DNA of 23,300 nucleotides from an uncultured Clostridia bacterium (GCA_910587195.1 CAJUKL010000037.1:1-23300), one strand, 5' to 3'. Counted from the stretch's first letter, positions 7,775 through 15,529 are shown. A program made the numbers and translations. Notes: generated by a model not told the origin, from the letters alone.

Positions 7775-7787
7775 GGCAAAGCCTCAA
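7771..7787. terminator. Small hairpin between convergent genes
   Basis: TTGAGGC-AAA-GCCTCAA overlaps the mtnN stop codon and lies before the convergent minus-strand gene. The T-tract after it is poor on the plus strand (AGTCTTATAATTG), and on the minus strand it is about 14 bases away, so function as a bidirectional terminator is uncertain. Confidence 0.4.
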
Positions 7788-7791
7788 AGTC

Positions 7792-8181
7792 TTATAATTG
7801 TTCCATTTCTTCAATTTTATCTAAATCATGCGCAATAATTTGATTTTTTGTTTTAATACACAACAAATCCATTTTACTTTTTCCTATAATTTCGCCTTCA
7901 ATTATTTTTTTCTGTCTGGTTGTAATCCGGACATGCATTCCACTATAAAATGCTTTTCCTCTAAAATAAACGGTATTAATAGGAAATAATTCATGGCATT
8001 TTTCCATTAATTTTTCTAGGTCTACTATCTTATAATCCACAGAAATCATTTGACGTTGCTTCATTGTTTTAATTGTTTTTTTAAAATCACTGATACGTAA
8101 TAAAATGTGTGTGATAAAATAAGCAATGATTGCTGTCAAAATCCAATCATATATTGTTAATGAACTAAATAAGTCTTTCAT
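7792..8181 (-). CDS. Unknown membrane-anchored protein, 129 aa
   Basis: I do not recognise this family. One hydrophobic segment (about residues 10-30, DWILTAIIAYFITHILL) probably anchors the protein, followed by a basic stretch (FKKTIKTMKQRQ). The C-terminal half is predicted soluble and beta-rich: YFRGKAFYSGMHVRITT, then KKIIEGEIIGKSKMDLLCI, resembling a small SH3- or OB-like barrel by hydrophobic pattern only. AAGGAAGTG lies before the ATG. It begins 17 bases after the decarboxylase-family gene and is the last gene of the long minus-strand cluster, so it is probably cotranscribed. Confidence 0.7.
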   Translation of the reverse strand: MKDLFSSLTIYDWILTAIIAYFITHILLRISDFKKTIKTMKQRQMISVDYKIVDLEKLMEKCHELFPINTVYFRGKAFYSGMHVRITTRQKKIIEGEIIGKSKMDLLCIKTKNQIIAHDLDKIEEMEQL

Positions 8182-8198
8182 ATTGTTTCACTTCCTTT

Positions 8199-9581
8199 TT
8201 ATTGTAGCACTTTTATATTGTTTAAAGTGCTATCATGACAGCCGACAAATGAAATATTTGCTTTTTTTAAATGATTAATTTGTTGTATTTTTTCTTTGGT
8301 AAGCACTTCACCAGGCGCAACAATAGGAATTCCCGGTGGATAAGGAATCATAAACTCCCCACAGATATTTCCTTGACTTTGTTGGAAAGGGATTTCTTTT
8401 TTTGCTGCAAAAAAGGCCTTTCTTGGAGAATATTGGATAATAGGTAAATCATTTTGTATAGAAAATGGTTTTGTTACTTTTGGAATATCACACAGCTGTG
8501 TATCAATTTGTGTGATTGCTTTATATAAAGCATCAAAACCTTCTTTTGTATCTGCTGGACTTGTCATAGCAATGGCATGGTATAAAAAGCCCATTTCTAA
8601 TTCTATATGATACTTCTCTATTAGTATATCATTTAATTGTATTCCTGTCATCTGTCTTTGAAATAATTGTAATATCAATTTTCCTTTTTCTTGCTTGTTA
8701 GGATAATCAAACAAAGAAATATGTTTCCATTGTTTTGCCTGTGCATAAAACCATTTTAAGTTTTGTACATATTGCTCAAAAGCTATTTTTCCTTGTTTTT
8801 CAAGCCAATAACAACAAAAATCCATTGCTGCTAAAAAAAGATAAGAGGGACTGGAAGTCTGAAACATAGCAAGTGACTGTTTTAATTTTTGTCTGTCCAC
8901 TCGATTCCCTTGCACATGGAGAACTGCTGTTTGCGTGGGACAAGGTAAGGTTTTATGTAAGCTCTGTATGACAATATCTGCTTGTTGCTGTAATGCTGTT
9001 TTAGGAAAAAAATCATGAAAATTCATATGCGCTCCATGTGCTTCATCTACAATTAACACCATTCCTTTTTGATGAACAAAATTACTGATAGCTGCAATGT
9101 CAGATGTAATTCCCTCATAAGTGGGACTTGTCAATATTACCGCTTTTGTTTGTTTAGTTACTGTTTTTTGTATTTGCTCTAAGGAAATTTCTCCCAAAAA
9201 GGTAGCATCTTCTATTCTTTCCGGCATAATATAAACAGGATTTGCGCCTGAAAAAACAAGCGCACTATACACACTTTTATGGCAATTTCTTGCTACTGCA
9301 ATTTCATCTCCCTCTTTACAAACAGCCATAACCGCAGATAAAATGCCGCTTGTGGAACCATTTACCAAAAAAAAACTTTCCTCTGCACCAAATAAAGCAG
9401 CACATCTTTTTTGTGCTTCTAATAAAATTCCTTGTGGTTGGTGCAAATTGTCAAAGCCTTTTATCTCTGTAATATCCTGCATCATTATTTCTGGAAAGGC
9501 TCCTAATTTGCCTCCTTTATGACCGGGCATATGAAAAGGATATTGATTAGGACGATTTTTTAATGTTTGCCAAAGTTCCAT
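8199..9581 (-). CDS. Orn/Lys/Arg decarboxylase family PLP enzyme (YaaO-like)
   Basis: These fold-type I PLP enzymes decarboxylate basic amino acids to polyamine precursors. The 460-aa length matches the short Gram-positive type. It begins with the family's FHMPGHKGGKLG (about 16-27) and has NGSTSGILSAVMAV for cofactor phosphate binding. DEAHGAH lies at 179-185, and the PLP lysine is expected at K210 in SLHKTLPC. The C-terminal ending MIPYPPGIPIVAPGE is characteristic. The ATG shares one base with the stop of the upstream ProX-like gene (TAATG), indicating translational coupling. In Bacillus subtilis, yaaO lies at the head of the equivalent tmk-yaaQ-holB cluster; here it is at the downstream end. 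Substrate (Arg, Lys or Orn) is not determined. Confidence 0.92.
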   Translation of the reverse strand: MELWQTLKNRPNQYPFHMPGHKGGKLGAFPEIMMQDITEIKGFDNLHQPQGILLEAQKRCAALFGAEESFFLVNGSTSGILSAVMAVCKEGDEIAVARNCHKSVYSALVFSGANPVYIMPERIEDATFLGEISLEQIQKTVTKQTKAVILTSPTYEGITSDIAAISNFVHQKGMVLIVDEAHGAHMNFHDFFPKTALQQQADIVIQSLHKTLPCPTQTAVLHVQGNRVDRQKLKQSLAMFQTSSPSYLFLAAMDFCCYWLEKQGKIAFEQYVQNLKWFYAQAKQWKHISLFDYPNKQEKGKLILQLFQRQMTGIQLNDILIEKYHIELEMGFLYHAIAMTSPADTKEGFDALYKAITQIDTQLCDIPKVTKPFSIQNDLPIIQYSPRKAFFAAKKEIPFQQSQGNICGEFMIPYPPGIPIVAPGEVLTKEKIQQINHLKKANISFVGCHDSTLNNIKVLQ

Positions 9582-10078
9582 TATTCTAACACCACCACTG
9601 TATAGTCATGTTCAGAAGCAGGCAATATTTTTTCTATAAAATCTTTTGTAGAAAGTGCTACTGTAGCGGTATTGACACAAGGATGCATGGCTATTTTTTC
9701 CATGTTTAATACATCTTTATCGATTAAAAAATGTACTTTTTTTTGTGTATCAAACAAAAGCCCCAACGGACTTACAGCACCTGGATGAATTTTTAAATAT
9801 TCCCACATATGTTCTCCATCTGCAAAAGTCATGCGAGGAACTCCAACTTGTTTTGATACTTTTCCGGTATTAAACTTTTTGCTACCCTCCATAAAAAGTA
9901 AATAAAATTCTGTTTTGTGTCTGGAAGATAAAAAAAGATTTTTACAAATAGAAAACCCCATTTTTTTGTCTAATTCTTTGGCAGCTTCAATGGTATATAA
10001 TGGTTCATGTTCATATTTTATGTAATCTATTTTTAATTCTTCTAATATTTCATATACTCTTTGTTCAGTGTGTTCCAT
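9581..10078 (-). CDS. YbaK/PrdX-type prolyl-tRNA deacylase (ProX-like)
   Basis: These editing-domain proteins hydrolyse mischarged tRNA in trans; ProX/PrdX types act on Ala-tRNA(Pro). The 165-aa protein carries EPLYTIEAA near the start, then CKNLFLSSRHKTEFYLLFM and KFNTGKVSKQVG. PGAVSPLGLLFD and a final HPCVNTATVALSTKDF stretch follow, all characteristic of the PrdX branch. SD-like AAGGAGAGAG lies before the ATG. The gene is inserted between rsmI and the decarboxylase gene of a housekeeping cluster. Specificity for alanyl-tRNA(Pro) is inferred from family resemblance. Confidence 0.88.
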   Translation of the reverse strand: MEHTEQRVYEILEELKIDYIKYEHEPLYTIEAAKELDKKMGFSICKNLFLSSRHKTEFYLLFMEGSKKFNTGKVSKQVGVPRMTFADGEHMWEYLKIHPGAVSPLGLLFDTQKKVHFLIDKDVLNMEKIAMHPCVNTATVALSTKDFIEKILPASEHDYTVVVLE

Positions 10079-10150
10079 TTTTCTCTCTCCTTAAAAATTG
10101 TGACTTTATAAAAAATTTTTATTTTGCAAACAACTTCAAAAGCAAAATTT

Positions 10151-10996
10151 TTATTTTTTATAGTAATAAGCATAAATTTCTCTTTTAGAAACGCCTCTAT
10201 CCTTCGCAATTTGTTTGATTGCTTCTTTTTTCGAAAGACCCTGTGACAAATAGTTTGCCATATGTTCTTCCATAGATATTGTTTGATATTGTTGTTGGGC
10301 TTCTTTTTTTTGCTGTGCTAAAGAAAAACCATCTATTGCAAGCACAAATTCTCCTTTTGGTGTGTTTTGCATATAATATTGGATATGTCCTTTTAAAGTA
10401 TCTTTTTTTCTTTGTTCAAATTTTTTGGTAAGTTCTTTCATTATGACAACTGTTCTATCTTCCTCTAATACTTCAGAAAGTTCCTCTAAGGTATGTAATA
10501 ATCTATGAGGAGCTTCATACAAAATCATAGTACGATGTTCTTTTGATAATGATTCTAATATTATGCGGCGTTCTTTTTTATCAGAAGGCAAAAAACCCTC
10601 AAACACAAAGCGCCGGGTATCCAAACCCGAAAGTACAAGCGCAACAATACAAGCAGATGCACCAGGTACCACTGTAACAGGAATATCATTTTTATAACAA
10701 AGTTTTATTAAATCTGCACCAGGGTCAGAAATCCCCGGCATGCCGGCATCTGTCACAAGTGCAATATTACTGTTTTGTTTTAGTTTTTCGAGTAACTGCA
10801 ATCCTTTGGACTGTTTATTGTGTTCATGATAACTTGTCATAGTGGTATTAATTTGAAAATGGTTTAATAAATGTAAAGTGTGACGGGTATCTTCTGCGGC
10901 AATCAAATCCACCGTTTTTAATAATTCAATCACTCGAAAACTAATATCTTCTAAATTGCCTATCGGTGTACCACATAAATATAATGTTCCAGACAT
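10151..10996 (-). CDS. rsmI: 16S rRNA (cytidine1402-2'-O)-methyltransferase RsmI
   Basis: RsmI methylates the 2'-OH of C1402 in the decoding centre using SAM. The 281-aa length is usual. The tetrapyrrole-methylase-like fold is evident: LYLCGTPIGNLEDIS, AAEDTRHT (residues 34-41), VTDAGMPGISDPG, VTVVPGASACIVAL and the FEGFLP segment. MILYEAPHRL is the substrate-side motif. The C-terminal part ends in a helix-turn-helix-like KKEAIKQIAKDRGVSKREIY. AGGAGG precedes the ATG. It lies downstream of trmN6 after 79 bases; in B. subtilis a GIY-YIG gene (yazA) sits in that gap and is absent here. Confidence 0.95.
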   Translation of the reverse strand: MSGTLYLCGTPIGNLEDISFRVIELLKTVDLIAAEDTRHTLHLLNHFQINTTMTSYHEHNKQSKGLQLLEKLKQNSNIALVTDAGMPGISDPGADLIKLCYKNDIPVTVVPGASACIVALVLSGLDTRRFVFEGFLPSDKKERRIILESLSKEHRTMILYEAPHRLLHTLEELSEVLEEDRTVVIMKELTKKFEQRKKDTLKGHIQYYMQNTPKGEFVLAIDGFSLAQQKKEAQQQYQTISMEEHMANYLSQGLSKKEAIKQIAKDRGVSKREIYAYYYKK

Positions 10997-11075
10997 TTTT
11001 TCCTCCTATCTTGTTCTTTTCTTAAAAAAGAAAGAAAAAACTTTTATTATAAACTAAAACAAAAACGTTAGTTTT

Positions 11076-11819
11076 TTATTCATAATATATTTTTTTTATT
11101 TCTTCTGTATATTCCCCGTTTTGCTGGTAAATTACAAGTGGTTTTTCAACTTTTATCATTGGTTTTCCGTTTCTAGCTCCCTCTATTAAAAGCAAAGAAG
11201 GCTCTTTTTGCGCATAAGAATGAACAAAACGTAATCTTTTTGGTTCTAATTTATATTGCCTCATTGTTACCATAATGTCGGTTAGGCGGTGTGGTTTATG
11301 CACCATATAAAACCTTCCGCCTGTTTTAAGCAACTTGGAAGCATTACAAATAACATCTTCTAAATTACATAATAACTCATGTCTTGCAATCGCTTTTTCT
11401 CTACATTCATTTTTTAAACCGCCACCATCATTCATATAGGGAGGATTGGAAGTAACAACATCAAACATAGAACCTCCATATATGGAAACAGACTGTTTAA
11501 TATCTCCTTCATCAATATTGATTTTTTGCTCTAAACCGTTTAAAATAACGCTGCGTCTTGCCATATCAACACTTTCTTTTTGTATTTCAAGCCCTGTAAA
11601 ATGCTTTCCTTCTGTTTTTGCCTCCAATAAAATAGGAATTACACCCGTTCCAGTTCCTAAATCAAGCATAATTTCCCCCTTTTTGACCTGTGCAAATCCA
11701 GAAAGTAAAACAGCATCTATTCCAAAGCAAAACATTTTTGTATTTTGGATTAAAAAATAGCCATTTCTATGAAGGTCATCTATTCTTTCTTGTTCTTTGA
11801 TTTTAACATCATTCTTCAT
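11076..11819 (-). CDS. tRNA1(Val) (adenine37-N6)-methyltransferase TrmN6/YabB
   Basis: This SAM-dependent enzyme family methylates N6 of A37 in tRNA(Val). The 247-aa protein starts with the conserved GYFLIQNTKMFCFGIDAVLL region. It has SAM motif I DLGTGTG (53-59), the acidic LEIQ loop and the catalytic NPPY (125-128, in VVTSNPPYM), then GGRFYMVHKPHRL. The ATG overlaps the end of ricT by 11 bases, so the two are translationally coupled, as yaaT-yabB neighbours are in B. subtilis. Which tRNA is modified is inferred from the family. Confidence 0.9.
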   Translation of the reverse strand: MKNDVKIKEQERIDDLHRNGYFLIQNTKMFCFGIDAVLLSGFAQVKKGEIMLDLGTGTGVIPILLEAKTEGKHFTGLEIQKESVDMARRSVILNGLEQKINIDEGDIKQSVSIYGGSMFDVVTSNPPYMNDGGGLKNECREKAIARHELLCNLEDVICNASKLLKTGGRFYMVHKPHRLTDIMVTMRQYKLEPKRLRFVHSYAQKEPSLLLIEGARNGKPMIKVEKPLVIYQQNGEYTEEIKKIYYE

Positions 11820-12675
11820 AATGCTCCTCCACAGATGTCTTTGTTTTTTTTACTTTTTTTTGACTTATAATTTTAATTTCATCTAAACGATAAAAATTAA
11901 TGGTAGGTGGGTCATTTTCTTTTTTTCTGACAGCAGCCTTTACTGTTTGCATTAATACATTTGTAGAAAGAATTTCACCCGTTCCATCAACCGTGCTAAT
12001 AATATCCCCCACATTCGGCAGGTTTTTATTTAATTCCTCATAAACATCTTCTTCATATTTTAAACAACACATTAATCTACCACAAATGCCAGATATTTTT
12101 GTTGGATTTAAGGATAAACTTTGTTCTTTTGCCATTTTAATCGAAACTGGTTGAAAATCGCCTAAAAATGTGGCACAACAAAGTGGTCTGCCACAAATAC
12201 CAATACCATTTCTCATTTTTGCTTCATCTCTTACCCCAATCTGACGCAATTCAATCCGCATTCTAAAAATAGAAGCAAGTTCTTTTACCAGTTCTCTAAA
12301 ATCAACCCTACCATCTGAAGTAAAATAAAAAATCAATTTAATTTGGTCAAAGGTAATTTCTGCGTCAATTAGCTTCATATCCAAACCATGTTGCGTAATT
12401 TTTTCTAAACAGATGTCAAATGCTTCTTTCTCTCTTATTTTATTTTTTTCTTCTATCAAAAAGTCTTCCTCTGTCGCTAATCTTTGTACTTTTTTTAAAG
12501 GGGATACAATGCTATCTTCTGATACCAGTGTATTTTCCTTTATTACAGTACCACACTCAATTCCTCGTGCTGTTTCTACAATGACAGAATCACTTTTTTT
12601 TAATTGTAATCCGTCTGGGTCAAAATAATACATTTTTCCTGCCTTTTTAAAACGGATTCCTACAATTTCCACCAT
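11809..12675 (-). CDS. ricT: RicT/YaaT, PSP1-domain Fe-S protein of the RicAFT complex
   Basis: In B. subtilis RicT with RicA and RicF aids RNase Y-dependent mRNA maturation and sporulation phosphorelay control. The 288-aa protein has the PSP1 domain, with paired motifs GICGRPLCCATF and GICGRLMCCLKYE giving six cysteines (161, 166, 167, 198, 203, 204) for iron-sulfur binding. RNGIGICGRP and SLNPTKISG are diagnostic. The ATG lies 4 bases after the holB stop, with its AAGGAGAG inside the holB end. The tail is Lys/Thr/Glu-rich. Neither ricA nor ricF is in this window. Confidence 0.93.
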   Translation of the reverse strand: MVEIVGIRFKKAGKMYYFDPDGLQLKKSDSVIVETARGIECGTVIKENTLVSEDSIVSPLKKVQRLATEEDFLIEEKNKIREKEAFDICLEKITQHGLDMKLIDAEITFDQIKLIFYFTSDGRVDFRELVKELASIFRMRIELRQIGVRDEAKMRNGIGICGRPLCCATFLGDFQPVSIKMAKEQSLSLNPTKISGICGRLMCCLKYEEDVYEELNKNLPNVGDIISTVDGTGEILSTNVLMQTVKAAVRKKENDPPTINFYRLDEIKIISQKKVKKTKTSVEEHYEE

Positions 12676-12679
12676 TTTT

Positions 12680-13669
12680 TCAACTCTCCTTTAGTTTCAT
12701 CAGCATTACTTCCATGGTAAGCTGAAAATTACTATTGACAGACAGTTGTTGCTTTGCCTGCCAAATTGCTTCGGTTTTTTTAATAATACTTGTTTCATTT
12801 TCTTTTTTTGACTGTGCAATAATATTTTTTTGCTGGTCTTTTTGTATCACATATTTTATATCCTGACATTTGATATAGATTAATAAATCTCGATACCACA
12901 AATATATTAAGTCCAAAAACTGTTGACTTTGTTTATAGGTTTCCAATTCTTTTGCCATCAAGAGTGTTTCTGATAAATTTTTACGATTTAAAGAAAGTAA
13001 TTTTTGTATAATATCCTCCCGCATTTCGTAAAACGTTTCAGAACTTGCAATTTCAATCGCCTTTCCAATACTACCCTGTGCATATTCTGCAAATACACTG
13101 CTATTTTCCTTTTCTGCAAAATGATGCTCTATTAAATATTGTTCTATTTTATTGGTTGCAACAGGTTTTAACTTTATCACAACACATCTGGATAAAATGG
13201 TTGGTAAAAACCTATCCACATTATTCGCTAATAGAAATAAAATGCCATAATAAGGAGGTTCTTCCAAAGTTTTTAATAAAGCATTTTGTGCTGAAATGGT
13301 CATAGTATCTGCTTTATCTATAATAAATATTTTAAAAGGATATTTATATTGTTTGATTTCCATATTTTTAATTAATTGTTGTCTAATATCCTCCACACTA
13401 ATACTATTTTTATTTTTTTCTGCTTTAATATAAAAAATGTCTGGATGATTTTTACTATCAAAAGTAAGACAGCTACTGCATGCATTACAAGGTGTAGCTT
13501 GTTGTTTTTGGCATTGTAATGTTTTTGCAATCGTATTTGCTAATAATTTTTTACCAGAACCTGCTTCTCCATGTATGATATAGGCATGAGAAATATGTTT
13601 TTTTAAAATAGACTTTTGTATTTGATGTATCATTTGTTCATTTCCAACGATTTCTTCAAATATATACAT
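12680..13669 (-). CDS. holB: DNA polymerase III delta' subunit
   Basis: Delta' is part of the clamp loader that places the sliding clamp on primed DNA. The 329-aa protein has a P-loop-like GEAGSGKK (34-41), four zinc-binding cysteines (53, 61, 64, 67; CNACSSC), the DKADTMTISAQNALLKTLEE stretch and the LSRC sensor-1 motif. The C-terminal helical collar is less conserved, as usual for HolB. AGGAGG lies 6 bases before the ATG. It starts 15 bases after darA, the expected yaaQ-(yaaR)-holB order, with yaaR missing. Confidence 0.93.
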   Translation of the reverse strand: MYIFEEIVGNEQMIHQIQKSILKKHISHAYIIHGEAGSGKKLLANTIAKTLQCQKQQATPCNACSSCLTFDSKNHPDIFYIKAEKNKNSISVEDIRQQLIKNMEIKQYKYPFKIFIIDKADTMTISAQNALLKTLEEPPYYGILFLLANNVDRFLPTILSRCVVIKLKPVATNKIEQYLIEHHFAEKENSSVFAEYAQGSIGKAIEIASSETFYEMREDIIQKLLSLNRKNLSETLLMAKELETYKQSQQFLDLIYLWYRDLLIYIKCQDIKYVIQKDQQKNIIAQSKKENETSIIKKTEAIWQAKQQLSVNSNFQLTMEVMLMKLKES

Positions 13670-13684
13670 GGGATTCCTCCTACT

Positions 13685-14011
13685 TTAAAATTTATGAAAT
13701 TGCTCCACATCAATAACAAATACTGTTGCGCCTCCTATCCGTACTTCAATGGGTTTTGGCATAAAACCATGCACACTTCCATAAGGTGCAGGTAAAGTTG
13801 TAAATTGATTTCTACTTTTACAATTAGTTTCCAAAATATGGAGAACATCTTTAATTTTTTCTTCCTCTACACCTGTCAAAATAGTAGTATTGCCAGAACG
13901 TAAAAAACCACCTTTTGTTGACAAACGTGTTACTTGAAATCCTTCCTCATTTAAGTGTTCTATTACATTTCCTGCATCATCATCTTGTATAATTGCAATG
14001 ATTAATTTCAT
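13685..14011 (-). CDS. darA: Cyclic-di-AMP receptor DarA (PstA/YaaQ)
   Basis: DarA is a PII-like trimer that binds the second messenger c-di-AMP; its downstream partners are unknown. The 108-aa protein matches the family over its whole length: MKLIIAIIQDDDAGNVI, LSTKGGFLRSGNTTILTGVE, and RIGGATVFVIDVEQF at the end. The GGFLRSGNTT and GGATVF loops form the nucleotide pocket. It is the first gene of the minus-strand cluster, with AGGAGG 8 bases before the ATG. Thymidylate kinase (tmk), which precedes yaaQ in B. subtilis, is not present upstream. Confidence 0.94.
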   Translation of the reverse strand: MKLIIAIIQDDDAGNVIEHLNEEGFQVTRLSTKGGFLRSGNTTILTGVEEEKIKDVLHILETNCKSRNQFTTLPAPYGSVHGFMPKPIEVRIGGATVFVIDVEQFHKF

Positions 14012-14070
14012 ATTGATAACCTCCTGTTTTGAGTTAAAATTTAGATTTGAAAATCTGTTATAGACATTTT

Positions 14071-14076
14071 ATTATA
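14071..14076 (-). promoter_or_regulatory. Extended -10 promoter element of the darA cluster
   Basis: On the minus strand TGGTATAAT places a consensus -10 (14076 to 14071) about 60 bases upstream of darA. No good -35 is visible, but the TGG extension may compensate. The leader contains the small palindrome AGATTTGAAAATCT (14043-14056). Confidence 0.5.
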
Positions 14077-14122
14077 CCATACTTTTTTATTCTATGGCTA
14101 TGATAATCAGAAGAAATACAGA

Positions 14123-14720
14123 GTAACCACATAAAAAATATTGTATAGAAAGAGAAAATTTAGAATCTGTTGCATGTGCAAAAAATAAAGTTTTTGGTCA
14201 AGCTTTTTTCACTTACTTTCTTGAAAGAAAGTAAGCAAAGAACTTTTGTGCAAAACTTCGTTTTGCTGCTGTACGTTGGAGTTGAGTGGTTATTGTAGTT
14301 GAACGATAACGGAGCACCAGTTGTTAAAATTTTCGATTTGTTGTGTGTGCGAAAAGTAAAGTTTTTGGTCAAGCTTTTTTTCAAAAAGCTTGTAGGTGTT
14401 TGGGGGTGCAAAACAAAGTGTAGACCAAAGTCCTCAAGGTCTTTCTATGCTTGTAAGCGTGTTTTTGAAAAGATCTGGAGAAACTTCTGGCTTTTTTTAA
14501 GTCCATAAGAAATCATTTTTTTCACTACCTTTTTTGAAAGAAAACAAAGAACTTTGATAACTGTGTTTTAAACTTGAATAGTTACTTTACCTAAATGACA
14601 GCGCAACATCATTGGTTAAATCTTTCACTCTGTACTGTATGCAAAAGACAAAGTTTTTTGTCCAACTTTTTTTCAAAAAAGTTGGGAGAAAATTAGAAAA
14701 ATGCAAGTAATTTTTAATAA
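14123..14720 (+). repeat. Dispersed modular repeat block R4 (two to three composite copies)
   Basis: The left end GTAACCACATAAAAAATATT (14124-14143) is a variant of the terminal repeat of the 6719-6992 element. Then come half of the C hairpin fused directly to A (14199-14235), B hairpin GCAAAAC/GTTTTGC (14250-14266), spacer, a full C hairpin (14370-14392) and D (about 14448-14462). A decayed second A-B-spacer follows (14521-14640), and finally a C variant CCAACTTTTTT/AAAAAAGTTGG (14662-14685). No gene is supported in this stretch; long ORFs here arise from the palindromes. Confidence 0.85.
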
Positions 14721-14879
14721 GGGTTAAGAATTAATTAAGTATTTATTCATAAAATGGACATATTTTTCCATTATACTAAGCTCAGAAGTTAAAAAACAAA
14801 GCACCCCTAACTTCTACTACGTATCTCCCCGCCCCGGGAGATACGCCCCCCTTAATGAATGAAAAAGAAGGACAAAATC

Positions 14880-15008
14880 ATGAAAAAAAGACTAGAAATT
14901 TTGGAAATTTATGATGGCGAAATTATAGACATGAATCAAAAAAAGAAACAGTCAATTTTTTATACAATTTTACATTGCTTTGTATCAACCTTCCCCAAGG
15001 TTGAATGA
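14880..15008 (+). CDS. Possible 42-aa small protein within the C-rich RNA candidate
   Basis: The ATG at 14880 has AAGAAGGA 8 bases upstream and opens a 42-codon frame starting MKKRLEILEIYDGEIID, then a lysine-rich MNQKKKQ, a hydrophobic FYTILHCFVSTF and the end PKVE. No homologue is recognised. Its stop codon lies just past the TCAACCTT-CCCC-AAGGTTGA hairpin (14985-15004), so translation and that hairpin would exclude each other. It could be a real small protein, a leader peptide or chance. Confidence 0.4.
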   Translation: MKKRLEILEIYDGEIIDMNQKKKQSIFYTILHCFVSTFPKVE

Positions 15009-15096
15009 CTATAGATTGTGTTTTAAAAAATATGACAAGCTCTCCTCCTCACAATTAAGAGCTTTGTCAAACATAATTACCCCCCTCTCTTTAATG

Positions 15097-15135
15097 GCTG
15101 ATGTACCCCTCATCAGCTATTTTTATTTGTTTTTA
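15097..15135 (+). terminator. Intrinsic terminator (or attenuator) of the C-rich region
   Basis: GCTGATG (15097-15103) pairs perfectly with CATCAGC (15111-15117) around the loop TACCCCT and is followed by a T-rich tract with only a few interruptions. It lies 55-90 bases upstream of the 93-aa ORF, so it could end a small RNA or control read-through into that ORF. Confidence 0.65.
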
Positions 15136-15189
15136 GAAATTCATATTTTTACAAAAAAGAGTATATGATAATAAGGGGGGAATGAAATT

Positions 15190-15471
15190 ATGGGAATTTA
15201 TAAAGTCATTCACATCAAATTACCAAAAAAATTAAAAAATATTAAAAATATCAAAAAACATATTTATTTTTTAAAAAAAAGAAAAAAATATAAAAAGAAA
15301 AAACAAAACAAGCCTCTTTTAAAAAAAAATATCCTCAAATATCTGTTTATTTTTTTATTTTCGGGCTTGGTACTTGTGAAATGTGTTGCCTTAAAGCAAA
15401 TAGAACCTAATAAAAATCAAATGGTGGAAACAAAACAAAATTTTTGGATAAAAGAAAGCCTACCCTACTAA
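15190..15471 (+). CDS. Unknown lysine-rich single-pass membrane protein, 93 aa
   Basis: I do not recognise this protein. It begins MGIYKVIHIKLPKKLKNIKN and has about 30 Lys in 93 residues, most before residue 55. A membrane segment (about 52-67, YLFIFLFSGLVLVKCVAL) follows, then a short polar tail ending WIKESLPY. A Lys-rich N-terminus would stay in the cytoplasm and could bind nucleic acid or phospholipid. The ribosome binding site is AAGGGGGG (15173-15180), 9 bases before the ATG, unlike the AGGAGG of most neighbours. The first residues weakly recall the SpoVM amphipathic peptide (YxIKLPK), but length and the rest differ. It ends 30 bases before the hrcA promoter palindrome. Confidence 0.55.
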   Translation: MGIYKVIHIKLPKKLKNIKNIKKHIYFLKKRKKYKKKKQNKPLLKKNILKYLFIFLFSGLVLVKCVALKQIEPNKNQMVETKQNFWIKESLPY

Positions 15472-15500
15472 AATAAAAAAAACTAAAATAAAATGGAAAA

Positions 15501-15529
15501 AACACTTGACATATTTTCTATCAAGTGTT
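15501..15529. promoter_or_regulatory. Perfect inverted repeat overlapping the hrcA promoter
   Basis: AACACTTGA (15501-15509) and TCAAGTGTT (15521-15529) are exact reverse complements around 11 bases. The -35 box TTGACA (15506-15511) lies in the left arm and the -10 TATTTT starts in the right arm. It may be a second operator in addition to CIRCE. Alternatively it is a terminator for the preceding ORF, since TATTTT follows; both roles are possible. Confidence 0.5.

Larger units (their letters stand above)
14784..15135 (+). ncRNA. Candidate structured C-rich-loop small RNA or leader
   Basis: A TATACT box (14772-14777) would start transcription near 14784. Downstream are five inverted repeats: AGAAGTTA/TAACTTCT (14784-14815, loop with CACCCC); GTATCTCCC/GGGAGATAC (14821-14844, loop CGCCCC); TCAACCTT-CCCC-AAGGTTGA (14985-15004); GACA-AGCTCT/AGAGCTTTGTC (15034-15068); GCTGATG-TACCCCT-CATCAGC (15097-15117) followed by ATTTTTATTTGTTTTT, an intrinsic terminator. 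Unpaired runs CCCCCC occur at 14846-14851 and 15080-15085. Four of five loops are C-rich, a known feature of Firmicute RNAs that pair with ribosome binding sites. Not recognised as a named family; folding and expression are untested. Confidence 0.5.

Noticed and set aside
10100..10160. ATTTTGC/GCAAAAT inverted repeat after rsmI as a terminator
   Set aside because: The stem is 7 bp of mostly A-T pairs with a long loop, and the T-run is 5 bases away, so support is too weak to list.
14160..14508. 83-aa and 69-aa ORFs on opposite strands in block R4
   Set aside because: Same reason: translations of the repeat, no ribosome binding site, no family resemblance.
15190..15230. SpoVM-like identity for the 93-aa ORF
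   Set aside because: Only YKVI..IKLPK at the start is similar; SpoVM is about 26 aa and lacks a membrane-spanning segment and lysine-rich body.
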